A DNA stretch of 5,157 nucleotides from Granulosicoccaceae bacterium. GTDB lineage: Bacteria > Pseudomonadota > Gammaproteobacteria > DAOVJZ01. This document shows positions 1 through 5,016 of the stretch, piece after piece. Position 1 is the first letter of the stretch. Each line of letters begins with the position of its first letter. A model generated the notes under the pieces. That model saw nothing but the letters and a program-made list of their open reading frames with translations, searched no databases and was not told the origin of the DNA. The position numbers and the translations under genes were made by a program. The stretch is from assembly GCA_030632035.1 (NCBI GenBank), contig DAOVJZ010000132.1, positions 1 through 5,157 on the forward strand, read 5' to 3'.

Positions 1-626
1 ATGGTGAATCGACACGCACTGATGTTGATGTGTTTGACCGGGAAAAGGTCTTTATTGATGAAACCCTGTTACCGCTAAACAAGCAATTCCCCAAACTGCG
101 AATTGTATTTGAACACATCACTACTGCTGATGCGGTTGAATTTATTTTTTCAGCACCTGCCAACATTGCTGCAACCATTACTGCTCATCATTTGCTATTG
201 AATCGTAATGCCATGCTCGTTGGCGGGATTCATCCTCATTATTATTGCCTGCCAGTTCTGAAACGTGAAAAGCACCGTATCGCCTTACTGGAAGCAGCAA
301 CCAGTGGACACACCCGCTTTTTCCTTGGTACTGACAGCGCACCACATGCACAAGATAAAAAAGAATCCAGTTGTGGTTGTGCCGGTATTTACACGGCACA
401 CGCCGCTATTGAACTTTATGCCGAAGCCTTTGAACAAGCCGGCAAGCTGAATAAACTGGAAAATTTTGCCAGTTTTAATGGGCCTGATTTTTATAACTTG
501 CCCCGCAACAACAAAAAACTAACCCTGATCAAGGAAACATGGACAACACCTGACAGTTATCAGCTTAATGGTGATAAACTGATCCCCTTCCGCACTGGCG
601 AAAACATCATCTGGAAAATCCAGTAA
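1..626 (+). CDS. pyrC: Dihydroorotase, class II (PyrC), C-terminal part; 5' end outside window
   Basis: Zinc enzyme of de novo pyrimidine synthesis; it interconverts N-carbamoyl-L-aspartate and dihydroorotate in the cytoplasm. The frame is open from base 3 to the TAA at 624-626, giving 207 whole codons. E. coli PyrC has about 348 residues, so roughly the first 140 are missing. The first visible residues (GES after a codon ending in AT) match the HGE motif of E. coli PyrC, whose His139 is a metal ligand; its codon is cut by the window edge. FEHITT, with its His at 114-116, matches ligand His177. FLGTDSAPH at about 321-347 contains the match to ligand Asp250 (333-335) and to substrate-binding His254 (345-347). 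KESSCGCAG follows, as in E. coli. The His16/His18 and carboxylated-lysine ligands lie outside the window. The internal GTG at 30 is not the start, because homology continues upstream of it. rnt follows after 11 bp, probably in the same transcript. Family assignment is very secure. Confidence 0.95.
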   Translation, partial: GESTRTDVDVFDREKVFIDETLLPLNKQFPKLRIVFEHITTADAVEFIFSAPANIAATITAHHLLLNRNAMLVGGIHPHYYCLPVLKREKHRIALLEAATSGHTRFFLGTDSAPHAQDKKESSCGCAGIYTAHAAIELYAEAFEQAGKLNKLENFASFNGPDFYNLPRNNKKLTLIKETWTTPDSYQLNGDKLIPFRTGENIIWKIQ

Positions 627-630
627 AAGG
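626..630 (+). promoter_or_regulatory. Ribosome binding site of rnt, supporting a GTG start
   Basis: AAAGG lies 7 bases before the GTG at 638 and overlaps the last base of the pyrC stop codon. The next in-frame ATG (665) has no purine-rich site at a suitable distance. Starting at GTG also gives the same number of residues before the catalytic Asp23 as in E. coli RNase T. Confidence 0.55.
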
Positions 631-637
631 TATTGTA

Positions 638-1261
638 GTGACTGGCTTAAATAAAAAAACCATTATGGTCGATCGTTTTCGTGGTTTTCTACCTGTTGTT
701 ATTGACGTAGAAACCGGTGGCTTTAATGCCAAAAGAGATGCCATGCTCGAAATTGCGGCTGTTATATTAAGAATGGATGAACACGGTCAACTCTATCGAC
801 ATGAAACCCACTCTTGTCATGTCATGCCATTCGAAGGCGCTAACCTTGATCAGGCGGCTCTGGACTTTACCGGTATTGATCCTCATCATCCATTTCGCTT
901 TGCTGTACCGGAAGATGAAGCCGTAAAAAAAATATTCAATCCCATCCGCACTGAACTAAAAGAAACAAAATGCACGCGCGCGATCATGGTCGCACACAAT
1001 GCCTTTTTTGATCAGGGATTCGTCAACGCAATGGTCGATCGTACAGGTGCCAAAAACCCGTTCCATGCTTTCAGCAGTTTTGATACTGCAACACTGGCCG
1101 GACTCGCCTATGGGCAAACTGTGTTAGCCAAAGCGGTACAAGCCGCAGGCATCAAATGGAATGGCGATAAAGCCCACTCGGCAATTTATGATACCGAACG
1201 TACTGCAGATTTATTTTGCAAGATTGTAAATACGTGGGATCAGGAAGTGGGGTTTAGATAA
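638..1261 (+). CDS. rnt: Ribonuclease T (DEDDh 3'-5' exoribonuclease)
   Basis: Homodimeric 3'-5' exonuclease that trims the 3' ends of tRNA, 5S and 23S rRNA and other stable RNAs, and takes part in end turnover of tRNA CCA. It is 207 residues long; the E. coli enzyme has 215. All five DEDDh residues are visible: Asp23 and Glu25 in VIDVETGG, Asp125 in AHNAFFD, and His180 and Asp185 in AHSAIYDTERT. The aromatic residues that stack on the RNA end in E. coli (Phe29, Phe77, Phe124, Phe146) are present as Phe29, Phe77, Phe124 and Phe145. By ungapped alignment, E. coli Glu73 is replaced by Ala73. The start is GTG, preceded by AAAGG. The C-terminus is slightly shorter than in E. coli. It follows pyrC by 11 bp, probably in one operon, and converges on grxD, with a large palindrome between them. 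Identification is very secure from the end-to-end match to the family. Confidence 0.95.
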   Translation: MTGLNKKTIMVDRFRGFLPVVIDVETGGFNAKRDAMLEIAAVILRMDEHGQLYRHETHSCHVMPFEGANLDQAALDFTGIDPHHPFRFAVPEDEAVKKIFNPIRTELKETKCTRAIMVAHNAFFDQGFVNAMVDRTGAKNPFHAFSSFDTATLAGLAYGQTVLAKAVQAAGIKWNGDKAHSAIYDTERTADLFCKIVNTWDQEVGFR

Positions 1262-1266
1262 TTATT

Positions 1267-1308
1267 TTTAACCGCCACGACTGCATCCATGCAGTCGTGG
1301 CGGTTAAA
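1267..1308. terminator. Long perfect inverted repeat between convergent rnt and grxD, probable bidirectional transcript end
   Basis: Arms 1267-1286 and 1289-1308 are exactly complementary over 20 bp. In RNA the innermost pairs would open into a TCCA loop, leaving about 19 pairs. It begins 5 bp after the rnt stop and ends 9 bp before the grxD stop, the usual place for a shared terminator. Neither strand has a real U-tract after the stem: the + strand continues with ATATCTAAAATCA, and the - strand with an A-rich run. Intrinsic termination is therefore not certain, and it may instead protect 3' ends or serve as a processing site. Confidence 0.6.
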
Positions 1309-1317
1309 TATCTAAAA

Positions 1318-1644
1318 TCAGGATTCAGTCTTGGCGCTGGCGTCTTCCATCATCTTTTTCAGTTCACCGCTCTGATAAAGTTCGAGAGTGATATCACAAC
1401 CCCCAACCAGTTCATTATTAATATAAATTTGTGGGAATGTCGGCCAGTCTGCATAACGTGGCAGGTTTTCAAAAATTTCTGGATCTTCCAATACATTCAC
1501 ATAGGCAAATTCAACACCACAGGCACCCAATGCTTGCGAGGCGCGGCTTGAGAAACCACAGGCAGGAAGCTGAGGACTGCCCTTCATATAAATGACAACC
1601 GAGTTGCCTTCTACTTGTTCTTTAATACGATCCAATACATCCAT
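1318..1644 (-). CDS. grxD: Monothiol glutaredoxin, GrxD/Grx4 type (CGFS)
   Basis: Cytoplasmic monothiol glutaredoxin. Members of this family bind a [2Fe-2S] cluster with glutathione, often as a dimer or with BolA proteins, and act in Fe-S cluster carriage and iron homeostasis rather than general disulphide reduction. It is 108 residues long, slightly shorter than E. coli GrxD (115). Visible features are YMKGSP (19-24) with the glutathione-binding Lys21, the active site CGFS (29-32), WPTFPQ (67-72) with the cis-Pro loop, and GGCD (81-84), which binds the glutathione glycine carboxylate in relatives. AGAGG (complement of 1653-1657) lies 8 bases before the ATG at 1644. It is the last of three leftward genes, 82 bp after the amidotransferase, and converges with rnt. 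The C-terminal tail (KTES) is shorter than in E. coli. Identification is very secure. Confidence 0.95.
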   Translation of the reverse strand: MDVLDRIKEQVEGNSVVIYMKGSPQLPACGFSSRASQALGACGVEFAYVNVLEDPEIFENLPRYADWPTFPQIYINNELVGGCDITLELYQSGELKKMMEDASAKTES

Positions 1645-1681
1645 TAGTTCTACCTCTTGAGTTATAAATCTTAAGATGCGC

Positions 1682-1712
1682 TATATATGCGCCTTGACGA
1701 GCCGGTTTTCAA
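1682..1712 (-). promoter_or_regulatory. Candidate sigma70 promoter for grxD
   Basis: On the - strand TTGAAA (complement of 1707-1712) could be a -35, with TATATA (complement of 1682-1687) as -10 at a long 19-bp spacing; a register with 17 bp gives the poorer CATATA. The -10 region is flanked by GCGC on both sides (1678-1681 and 1689-1692), a small inverted repeat that might be an operator. No terminator is seen between the amidotransferase stop (1727) and grxD, so read-through transcription is also likely. Confidence 0.35.
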
Positions 1713-1726
1713 GTCTCCAATATGGA

Positions 1727-3511
1727 TTATGAGGATATTTGATCTACATTAGACTGCAGCCAAAACTCCAGCAGAGCCAGGTGCCAGAGTTTACTCCCTT
1801 TCAGGCCAGTCAGGTAACTCTCCGGTTTTGCTAGTAATTTTTCTACATAAGCCTGCTGAAACAGGTTTCTCTGGCGACAGGCATCTGAAGTCAGGATATC
1901 GCGCATGAAATCAAGAAATTCCCCACGCACATATTTCAACGCCGGCACCGGGAAATAGCCCTTGGGACGGTCAATCACCGCATCCGGCAACAATCCACGT
2001 GAAATAATTTTAAGAGGATGTTTCCCGCCTGATTTCAGCTTCATTTCTGGCGGCATTCTGGCCGCCGTTTCGACTACATCCTGATCCAGAAATGGAACCC
2101 GCGCTTCCAGTCCCCATGCCATGGTCATGTTATCCACACGCTTGACCGGATCATCCACAATCAATGTTGTCGTATCCATTCGCAAAACCTGATCCATAAA
2201 TTCATCGGCAAAGGGTTGTGACAATAACTGTTCTACTTTAAGTGAAGTGTGATCGTCACCTTGATATTGTTTAGTGACTGTTTGTAAAAACTCATCATGA
2301 GGACGATCAAAATAATGTTGTCGAAAACGCTCCAGCGGCGACCCGCTTTCCTGTTGCATAAGTTGATACCAGAAATAACCAGCGAAGACTTCATCAGCCC
2401 CCTGTCCACTTTGTACCACCTTGACCTGCTTGGAAACCTGCTCGGCCAGTAAATAAAATGCAACCGCATCCTGACCCACCATCGGCTCAGTCATACTTTT
2501 TACCGCTTCCGGCAAACGTTTTAATACTTCTGAATTGGGAATACTGTATTTGTGATGACGCGTCTTGAATCGCTCTACTACTTGATCCGAATATTCAAAC
2601 TCACTGCCCTTTTCTTCCGGCTGATCTTCAAAGCCAACGGAAAAAGTTAATATATCTTCTACACCGGCTTCATCCAGTAACCCAACCAATAAACTGGAAT
2701 CCAGTCCACCGGATAACAACACCCCCACTGGCACATCGGCAATTTGTAACCGGCGGCGCACGGCTGATTTTAATGCTTCATGCACAGCTTCGATCCATTC
2801 CGCTTCCAGTCTAAACTGATCATCACGTTGTGCTTTCAGGGTCCAGTAGGTTTGTTCCTTTACCTTGCCATCCGTTGTGATGGTCATGGTATTAGCCGGT
2901 ATTACCTTGCGTACACCATTCAGAATGGTACGTGGTGCTGGAATAACTGCATGGAGAGTTAATTGATTATGCAGGGCAACTGGATCAATGGATGTGTCGA
3001 CCGGACCGCCTGCAAGTAACGCCTGTATGCTGGATGCAAATCGGAAACCTTGCCCGGTTTTTGTGTAATACAAAGGCTTGATACCCATGCGATCGCGGGC
3101 AACAAACAATTGTTTCTTTTCCATATCCCAAATCGCAAATGCAAACATACCATGCAAGCGTTCAACGCATTGCTCACCCCATGCATGCCATGCCTTGATA
3201 ATAACTTCGGAATCACCATGAGAAAAAAAGTGATAACCCTTGCCCTGAAGTTCCTTTCTTAATTCGGGATAGTTATAAATAGTGCCATTAAAGACCAGTG
3301 CAATATCCAGCTCCTGATCAATCATAGGTTGGTTAGCGTGTTCAGAAAGATCGATAATAGCCAGACGACGATGACCAAATGCTACAGGGCCATCAGAAAA
3401 ACTACCGGCATGATCTGGTCCGCGCGGAGCCAGTACATCCATCATTTTTTCAATGGAAGCAAGTTCAGGTGCGGTATTATTAAACCGCAATTCTCCACAG
3501 ATACCACACAT
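1727..3511 (-). CDS. asnO: Asparagine synthase-family glutamine amidotransferase, N-acetylglutaminylglutamine amide (NAGGN) type
   Basis: ATP- and glutamine-dependent amidotransferase of 594 residues. The best match I recall is the NAGGN amidotransferase (AsnO of Sinorhizobium; close to Pseudomonas homologues of about 590 residues), which amidates N-acetylglutaminylglutamine to a dipeptide osmoprotectant. Residues 1-190 form the class II glutaminase: nucleophile Cys2, RGPD (30-33), Arg49, NG (75-76) and Asp100. The synthetase domain has the pyrophosphate loop SGGLDSS (267-273), GQGADEVFAGY (369-379) and DNMTMAWGLEARVPFLD (460-476). The blocks HAVIPAPRT (187-195), QTYWTL and MVGQDAVAFYLL point to the NAGGN subgroup rather than AsnB. 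The start is fixed because Cys2 must follow Met1. There is no clear Shine-Dalgarno sequence in the 37-bp gap after the BON gene, so expression may depend on that gene's transcript. The NAGGN synthetase and peptidase genes usually found beside it are absent here. General family secure; substrate inferred. An ordinary asparagine synthetase is the alternative. Confidence 0.85.
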   Translation of the reverse strand: MCGICGELRFNNTAPELASIEKMMDVLAPRGPDHAGSFSDGPVAFGHRRLAIIDLSEHANQPMIDQELDIALVFNGTIYNYPELRKELQGKGYHFFSHGDSEVIIKAWHAWGEQCVERLHGMFAFAIWDMEKKQLFVARDRMGIKPLYYTKTGQGFRFASSIQALLAGGPVDTSIDPVALHNQLTLHAVIPAPRTILNGVRKVIPANTMTITTDGKVKEQTYWTLKAQRDDQFRLEAEWIEAVHEALKSAVRRRLQIADVPVGVLLSGGLDSSLLVGLLDEAGVEDILTFSVGFEDQPEEKGSEFEYSDQVVERFKTRHHKYSIPNSEVLKRLPEAVKSMTEPMVGQDAVAFYLLAEQVSKQVKVVQSGQGADEVFAGYFWYQLMQQESGSPLERFRQHYFDRPHDEFLQTVTKQYQGDDHTSLKVEQLLSQPFADEFMDQVLRMDTTTLIVDDPVKRVDNMTMAWGLEARVPFLDQDVVETAARMPPEMKLKSGGKHPLKIISRGLLPDAVIDRPKGYFPVPALKYVRGEFLDFMRDILTSDACRQRNLFQQAYVEKLLAKPESYLTGLKGSKLWHLALLEFWLQSNVDQISS

Positions 3512-3548
3512 AATCAGAAATAAACTTTTATAAACAGCAAGATGATAC

Positions 3549-3887
3549 TTACTGAATTGTCAGTTTCGAAACGACCTTTTTGACACCCGTTACAGATTGA
3601 GCCAGTGAAACAGCACGATCTGCTGTTTTGCGATTGGCAACAGGACCATACAAGGTTACCGAACCCATATAAGTATCCACATTGATATCAATGACCTTGA
3701 TGAAATCATCACGTGCATACCTGGCATTTATCCTGGTAGTGATTGCCGCATCATCAGTTATCTGGCCTATCGTACGCTCATCCTTACCCACGTAATAACC
3801 AGCACCCGCTGCACCGGCAACAACAGCTGCTCCACAGCCAGTCAGTAACAAACCTGATAATAAAATTGTAATCACTCTAGACAACAT
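3549..3887 (-). CDS. BON-domain lipoprotein (OsmY/DolP-like, single BON domain)
   Basis: Predicted lipoprotein of 112 residues, probably in the outer membrane. BON domains bind phospholipid or other envelope components and occur in OsmY and DolP (YraP), which support envelope integrity under stress. The signal peptide is short: Arg4, hydrophobic residues 5-15, then lipobox LTGC (15-18). The mature protein begins at Cys18, and Gly at +2 fits outer-membrane sorting. A Gly/Ala-rich linker (19-34) resembles the one after the DolP lipobox. One BON domain follows at about 43-112, with INVDTYMGSVTLYGPV in the middle and TGVKKVVSKL near the end. DolP and OsmY have two BON domains, so this is a half-size form. 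I chose the ATG at 3887 over the in-frame ATG at 3902, because GGGAG lies 8 bases before the former and overlaps the latter. It precedes the amidotransferase by 37 bp. The exact role is unknown. Confidence 0.85.
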   Translation of the reverse strand: MLSRVITILLSGLLLTGCGAAVVAGAAGAGYYVGKDERTIGQITDDAAITTRINARYARDDFIKVIDINVDTYMGSVTLYGPVANRKTADRAVSLAQSVTGVKKVVSKLTIQ

Positions 3888-3895
3888 TTCTCTAG

Positions 3896-3900
3896 CTCCC
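3896..3900 (-). promoter_or_regulatory. Ribosome binding site of the BON lipoprotein gene, decides the start codon
   Basis: GGGAG (complement of CTCCC) is 8 bases from the ATG at 3887. The longer alternative start (3902) includes the first G of this site and has no good site of its own. The chosen ATG sits in the 9-base loop of a 5-bp inverted repeat, CTAGA/TCTAG (3877-3881 and 3891-3895). Confidence 0.65.
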
Positions 3901-3917
3901 ATACATAATATGCATTG

Positions 3918-3945
3918 ATTGTAGCACTAATAAGCCTTGTCCCAA
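3918..3945 (-). promoter_or_regulatory. Extended -10 promoter for the BON lipoprotein-amidotransferase unit
   Basis: On the - strand, TACAAT (complement of 3918-3923; 5 of 6 to consensus) is preceded by TGC, an extended -10 TGn. TTGGGA (complement of 3940-3945; 4 of 6) lies 16 bp upstream. Transcription would begin near 3911, just before the ribosome binding site at 3896-3900, giving a short leader and arguing against the start codon at 3902. Confidence 0.55.
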
Positions 3946-4010
3946 CCCCGGCCTGCGGCTAGCCCACTAGTCAGAGGCCCACCTTTATTCTTTCCAGTGC
4001 CTCCCGTTTC

Positions 4011-4022
4011 ATCACATGTGAT
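4011..4022. repeat. Perfect 12-bp palindrome, possible regulator site
   Basis: ATCACATGTGAT equals its own reverse complement. It lies about 90 bp upstream of the BON promoter and about 80 bp upstream of the candidate PuuD-like promoter. The half-sites are in the opposite order to a CRP site (TGTGA-N6-TCACA), and the sequence does not fit FNR. Binding by a dimeric regulator is possible but unproven. Confidence 0.35.
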
Positions 4023-4093
4023 AGCAATAGGCTGGCAAAAATATTTAATTCGATCAGATTCATATTATTTAAAAATAAAAGTCTATTATATTC

Positions 4094-4122
4094 CTGACAA
4101 ACACAAGGTACTTTATTAGACT
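4094..4122 (+). promoter_or_regulatory. Candidate promoter of the PuuD-like gene
   Basis: CTGACA (4094-4099; 5 of 6 to the -35 consensus) is separated by 17 bp from TAGACT (4117-4122; 4 of 6 to the -10 consensus). The -10 forms the left arm of the palindrome at 4117-4129, so a bound repressor there would block it. Transcription would start near 4129, leaving a leader of about 85 bases. Confidence 0.4.
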
Positions 4123-4129
4123 CAGTCTA
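4117..4129. promoter_or_regulatory. Palindromic operator-like site overlapping the -10
   Basis: TAGACT-C-AGTCTA is a perfect inverted repeat with 6-bp arms. Related pieces lie nearby: AGTCTATT occurs at 4080-4087 and again at 4124-4131 as a direct repeat 44 bp apart, about four helical turns. ACTGAGT at 4159-4165 is the inverse of ACTCAGT at 4120-4126. Such clustering is typical of operator sites, but the regulator is unknown. Confidence 0.35.
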
Positions 4130-4214
4130 TTGTGCTGATATTTATTTTAAGTTAACCTACTGAGTTACTCATCTTTTAAGTAATTTCAGTGTGTTGTGAC
4201 AGGAGCAAGAAAAA

Positions 4215-4808
4215 ATGAACCCTCTTAAATCTATACCCGGAACCATCATTTCAGGTTTTATTTTGGCTGGAATAATCATAGCCATTCTGGATCCATCAAG
4301 AATTAATTTACTACATATAACAGTCTGGTTTCATGTTTTGGCAGGCATTGTCTGGATTGGTCTTCTTTATTATTTCAATTTCATACAAGTTCCTGCTATA
4401 GGCAAGGCACTATCCGAAGCAGACAGCGGTGGGCCTGGACCTGCTGCTATCAATAAATATGTCGCGCCAAATGCATTATTCTGGTTCCGCTGGGGTGCGC
4501 TGGCTACCTGGATAACCGGTGTTTCTGCATTGGAAAGTCTTGCGAAAGGCGGTGCCATAAAGGCATTTACCTTAACTGATGGCTGGGTAACCATAGGCAT
4601 TGGCGCATGGTTAGGCACAATCATGTTATTCAACGTATGGGGATTAATTTGGCCCAATCAGAAGAAAATCCTGGGTATTGTCGAAGCCACGCCTGAGCAG
4701 ATTGCCTCTGCCAAGGTGGTTGCCCTAATGGCCTCGCGTACCAATACCCTGTTATCAATCCCTATGTTGTTGTGTATGACAGGTCACATGCATGGTTTTG
4801 CATTCTAA
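4215..4808 (+). CDS. PuuD-like (urate oxidase N-terminal domain family) integral membrane protein
   Basis: Inner-membrane protein of 197 residues with about five hydrophobic segments: 9-25, 36-57, 90-109, 124-146 and 178-193. It resembles the C-terminal half of the membrane domain of PuuD, the membrane urate oxidase. Matching stretches are HVLAGIVWIG (40-49), FWFRWGALATWITG (89-102), LGTIMLFNVWGLIWPNQKK (133-151) and RTNTLLSIPMLLCMTGHM (175-192). Full PuuD is much larger, with more helices and a C-terminal cytochrome c domain; no CxxCH is present here. His34, His40, His191 and His193 lie at or near membrane segments and could bind haem b, but that is inference. AGGAG (4201-4205) lies 9 bases before the ATG. 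The gene is alone between its promoter region and a strong terminator. No purine-catabolic genes are nearby, so urate oxidation should not be assumed. Family membership fairly secure, function unknown. Confidence 0.8.
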   Translation: MNPLKSIPGTIISGFILAGIIIAILDPSRINLLHITVWFHVLAGIVWIGLLYYFNFIQVPAIGKALSEADSGGPGPAAINKYVAPNALFWFRWGALATWITGVSALESLAKGGAIKAFTLTDGWVTIGIGAWLGTIMLFNVWGLIWPNQKKILGIVEATPEQIASAKVVALMASRTNTLLSIPMLLCMTGHMHGFAF

Positions 4809-4837
4809 CTTACTGATAAACAGTAGTTTTTTGTATA

Positions 4838-4870
4838 AAAAAGCCCGGCTGGTTCCCAGTCGGGCTTTTT
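4838..4870 (+). terminator. Rho-independent terminator of the PuuD-like gene
   Basis: The arms AAAAAGCCCGGCTGG (4838-4852) and CCAGTCGGGCTTTTT (4856-4870) form a 15-bp stem with one G-U pair and a TTC loop. The core GCCCG/CGGGC is followed by five T on the + strand. The A-run on the left makes it work in the opposite direction too, though no leftward gene faces it in the window. It starts 30 bp after the stop codon and isolates this gene from argD. Confidence 0.92.
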
Positions 4871-4875
4871 GCTGT

Positions 4876-4896
4876 CTCAGGCCCCAAAATCCTGAG
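4876..4896 (+). repeat. Small hairpin in the argD leader region
   Basis: CTCAGG (4876-4881) and CCTGAG (4891-4896) are perfect 6-bp arms around a 9-base loop. It lies just after the preceding terminator and before the candidate leader ORF (ATG at 4905), whose only possible ribosome binding site, GAG at 4894-4896, is inside the right arm. If transcribed, it could modulate initiation there; the evidence is limited to the pairing. Confidence 0.3.
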
Positions 4897-4916
4897 CCTA
4901 AAAAATGGACAAATAT

Positions 4917-4945
4917 TTGCGTCCTGTCAGTTTTGTCACTAAAAT
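4917..4945 (+). promoter_or_regulatory. Candidate promoter of argD
   Basis: TTGCGT (4917-4922; 3 of 6) and TAAAAT (4940-4945; 5 of 6) are 17 bp apart, so transcription would start near 4952. An overlapping alternative is TTGTCA (4933-4938; 5 of 6) with the weak TAGATA (4957-4962) at 18 bp. Since the upstream gene ends in a strong terminator, argD needs a promoter in this stretch. Confidence 0.4.
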
Positions 4946-4961
4946 CATTCGCATAGTAGAT

Positions 4962-4992
4962 AGCGGCCTCGTAACCACGTGGCTGCTTTTTT
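4962..4992 (+). terminator. Hairpin with T-tract in the argD leader, possible attenuator
   Basis: AGCGGCC (4962-4968) pairs with GGCTGCT (4981-4987) over 7 bp with one G-U. Inside it, CGT (4970-4972) pairs with ACG (4977-4979) across a single T-T mismatch and an AACC loop. Six T follow at 4987-4992, then A and five more T. The shape is that of an intrinsic terminator, but it lies 24 bases before the argD start codon and downstream of the only argD promoter candidates. It could be an attenuator, or a second terminator backing up the one at 4838-4870. Confidence 0.5.
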
Positions 4993-5016
4993 ATTTTTAC
5001 AGGTTTGTGATTAATT

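Larger units (their letters stand above)
3903..4214. other. Divergent intergenic region, no convincing gene
   Basis: About 310 bases between the leftward BON gene and the rightward PuuD-like gene. It starts with the BON promoter, passes through a GC-rich patch (about 3941-3990, including the 8-bp palindrome GGCTAGCC at 3957-3964), then a perfect 12-bp palindrome (4011-4022), then a strongly AT-rich stretch (about 4037-4090). The candidate promoter and operator of the rightward gene follow at 4094-4129. The longest + frame across it (3937-4119) lacks a ribosome binding site and resembles no family I recognise. Confidence 0.6.

Noticed and set aside
1678..1692. A terminator between the amidotransferase gene and grxD at GCGC-TATATAT-GCGC
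   Set aside because: Only four pairs, a 7-base loop and no U-tract; it is better read as possible promoter or operator sequence.
2959..3219. An 86-codon - strand frame inside the amidotransferase region
   Set aside because: A shadow in another frame of a well-supported 594-residue enzyme, with no family resemblance.
4011..4022. CRP or FNR binding site
   Set aside because: The half-sites TCACA and TGTGA are in the reverse order and wrong spacing for CRP, and the sequence lacks the TTGAT-N4-ATCAA pattern of FNR.
3937..4119. A 60-codon + strand open frame in the divergent intergenic region
   Set aside because: No ATG start with a ribosome binding site, a proline-rich then Tyr/Lys-rich composition that simply follows the local GC- and AT-rich patches, and overlap with the BON promoter and the candidate -10 of the next gene.
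4370..4657. A 95-codon - strand frame opposite the PuuD-like gene
   Set aside because: Antisense to a coding region with clear membrane-family signatures; no ribosome binding site or domain seen.
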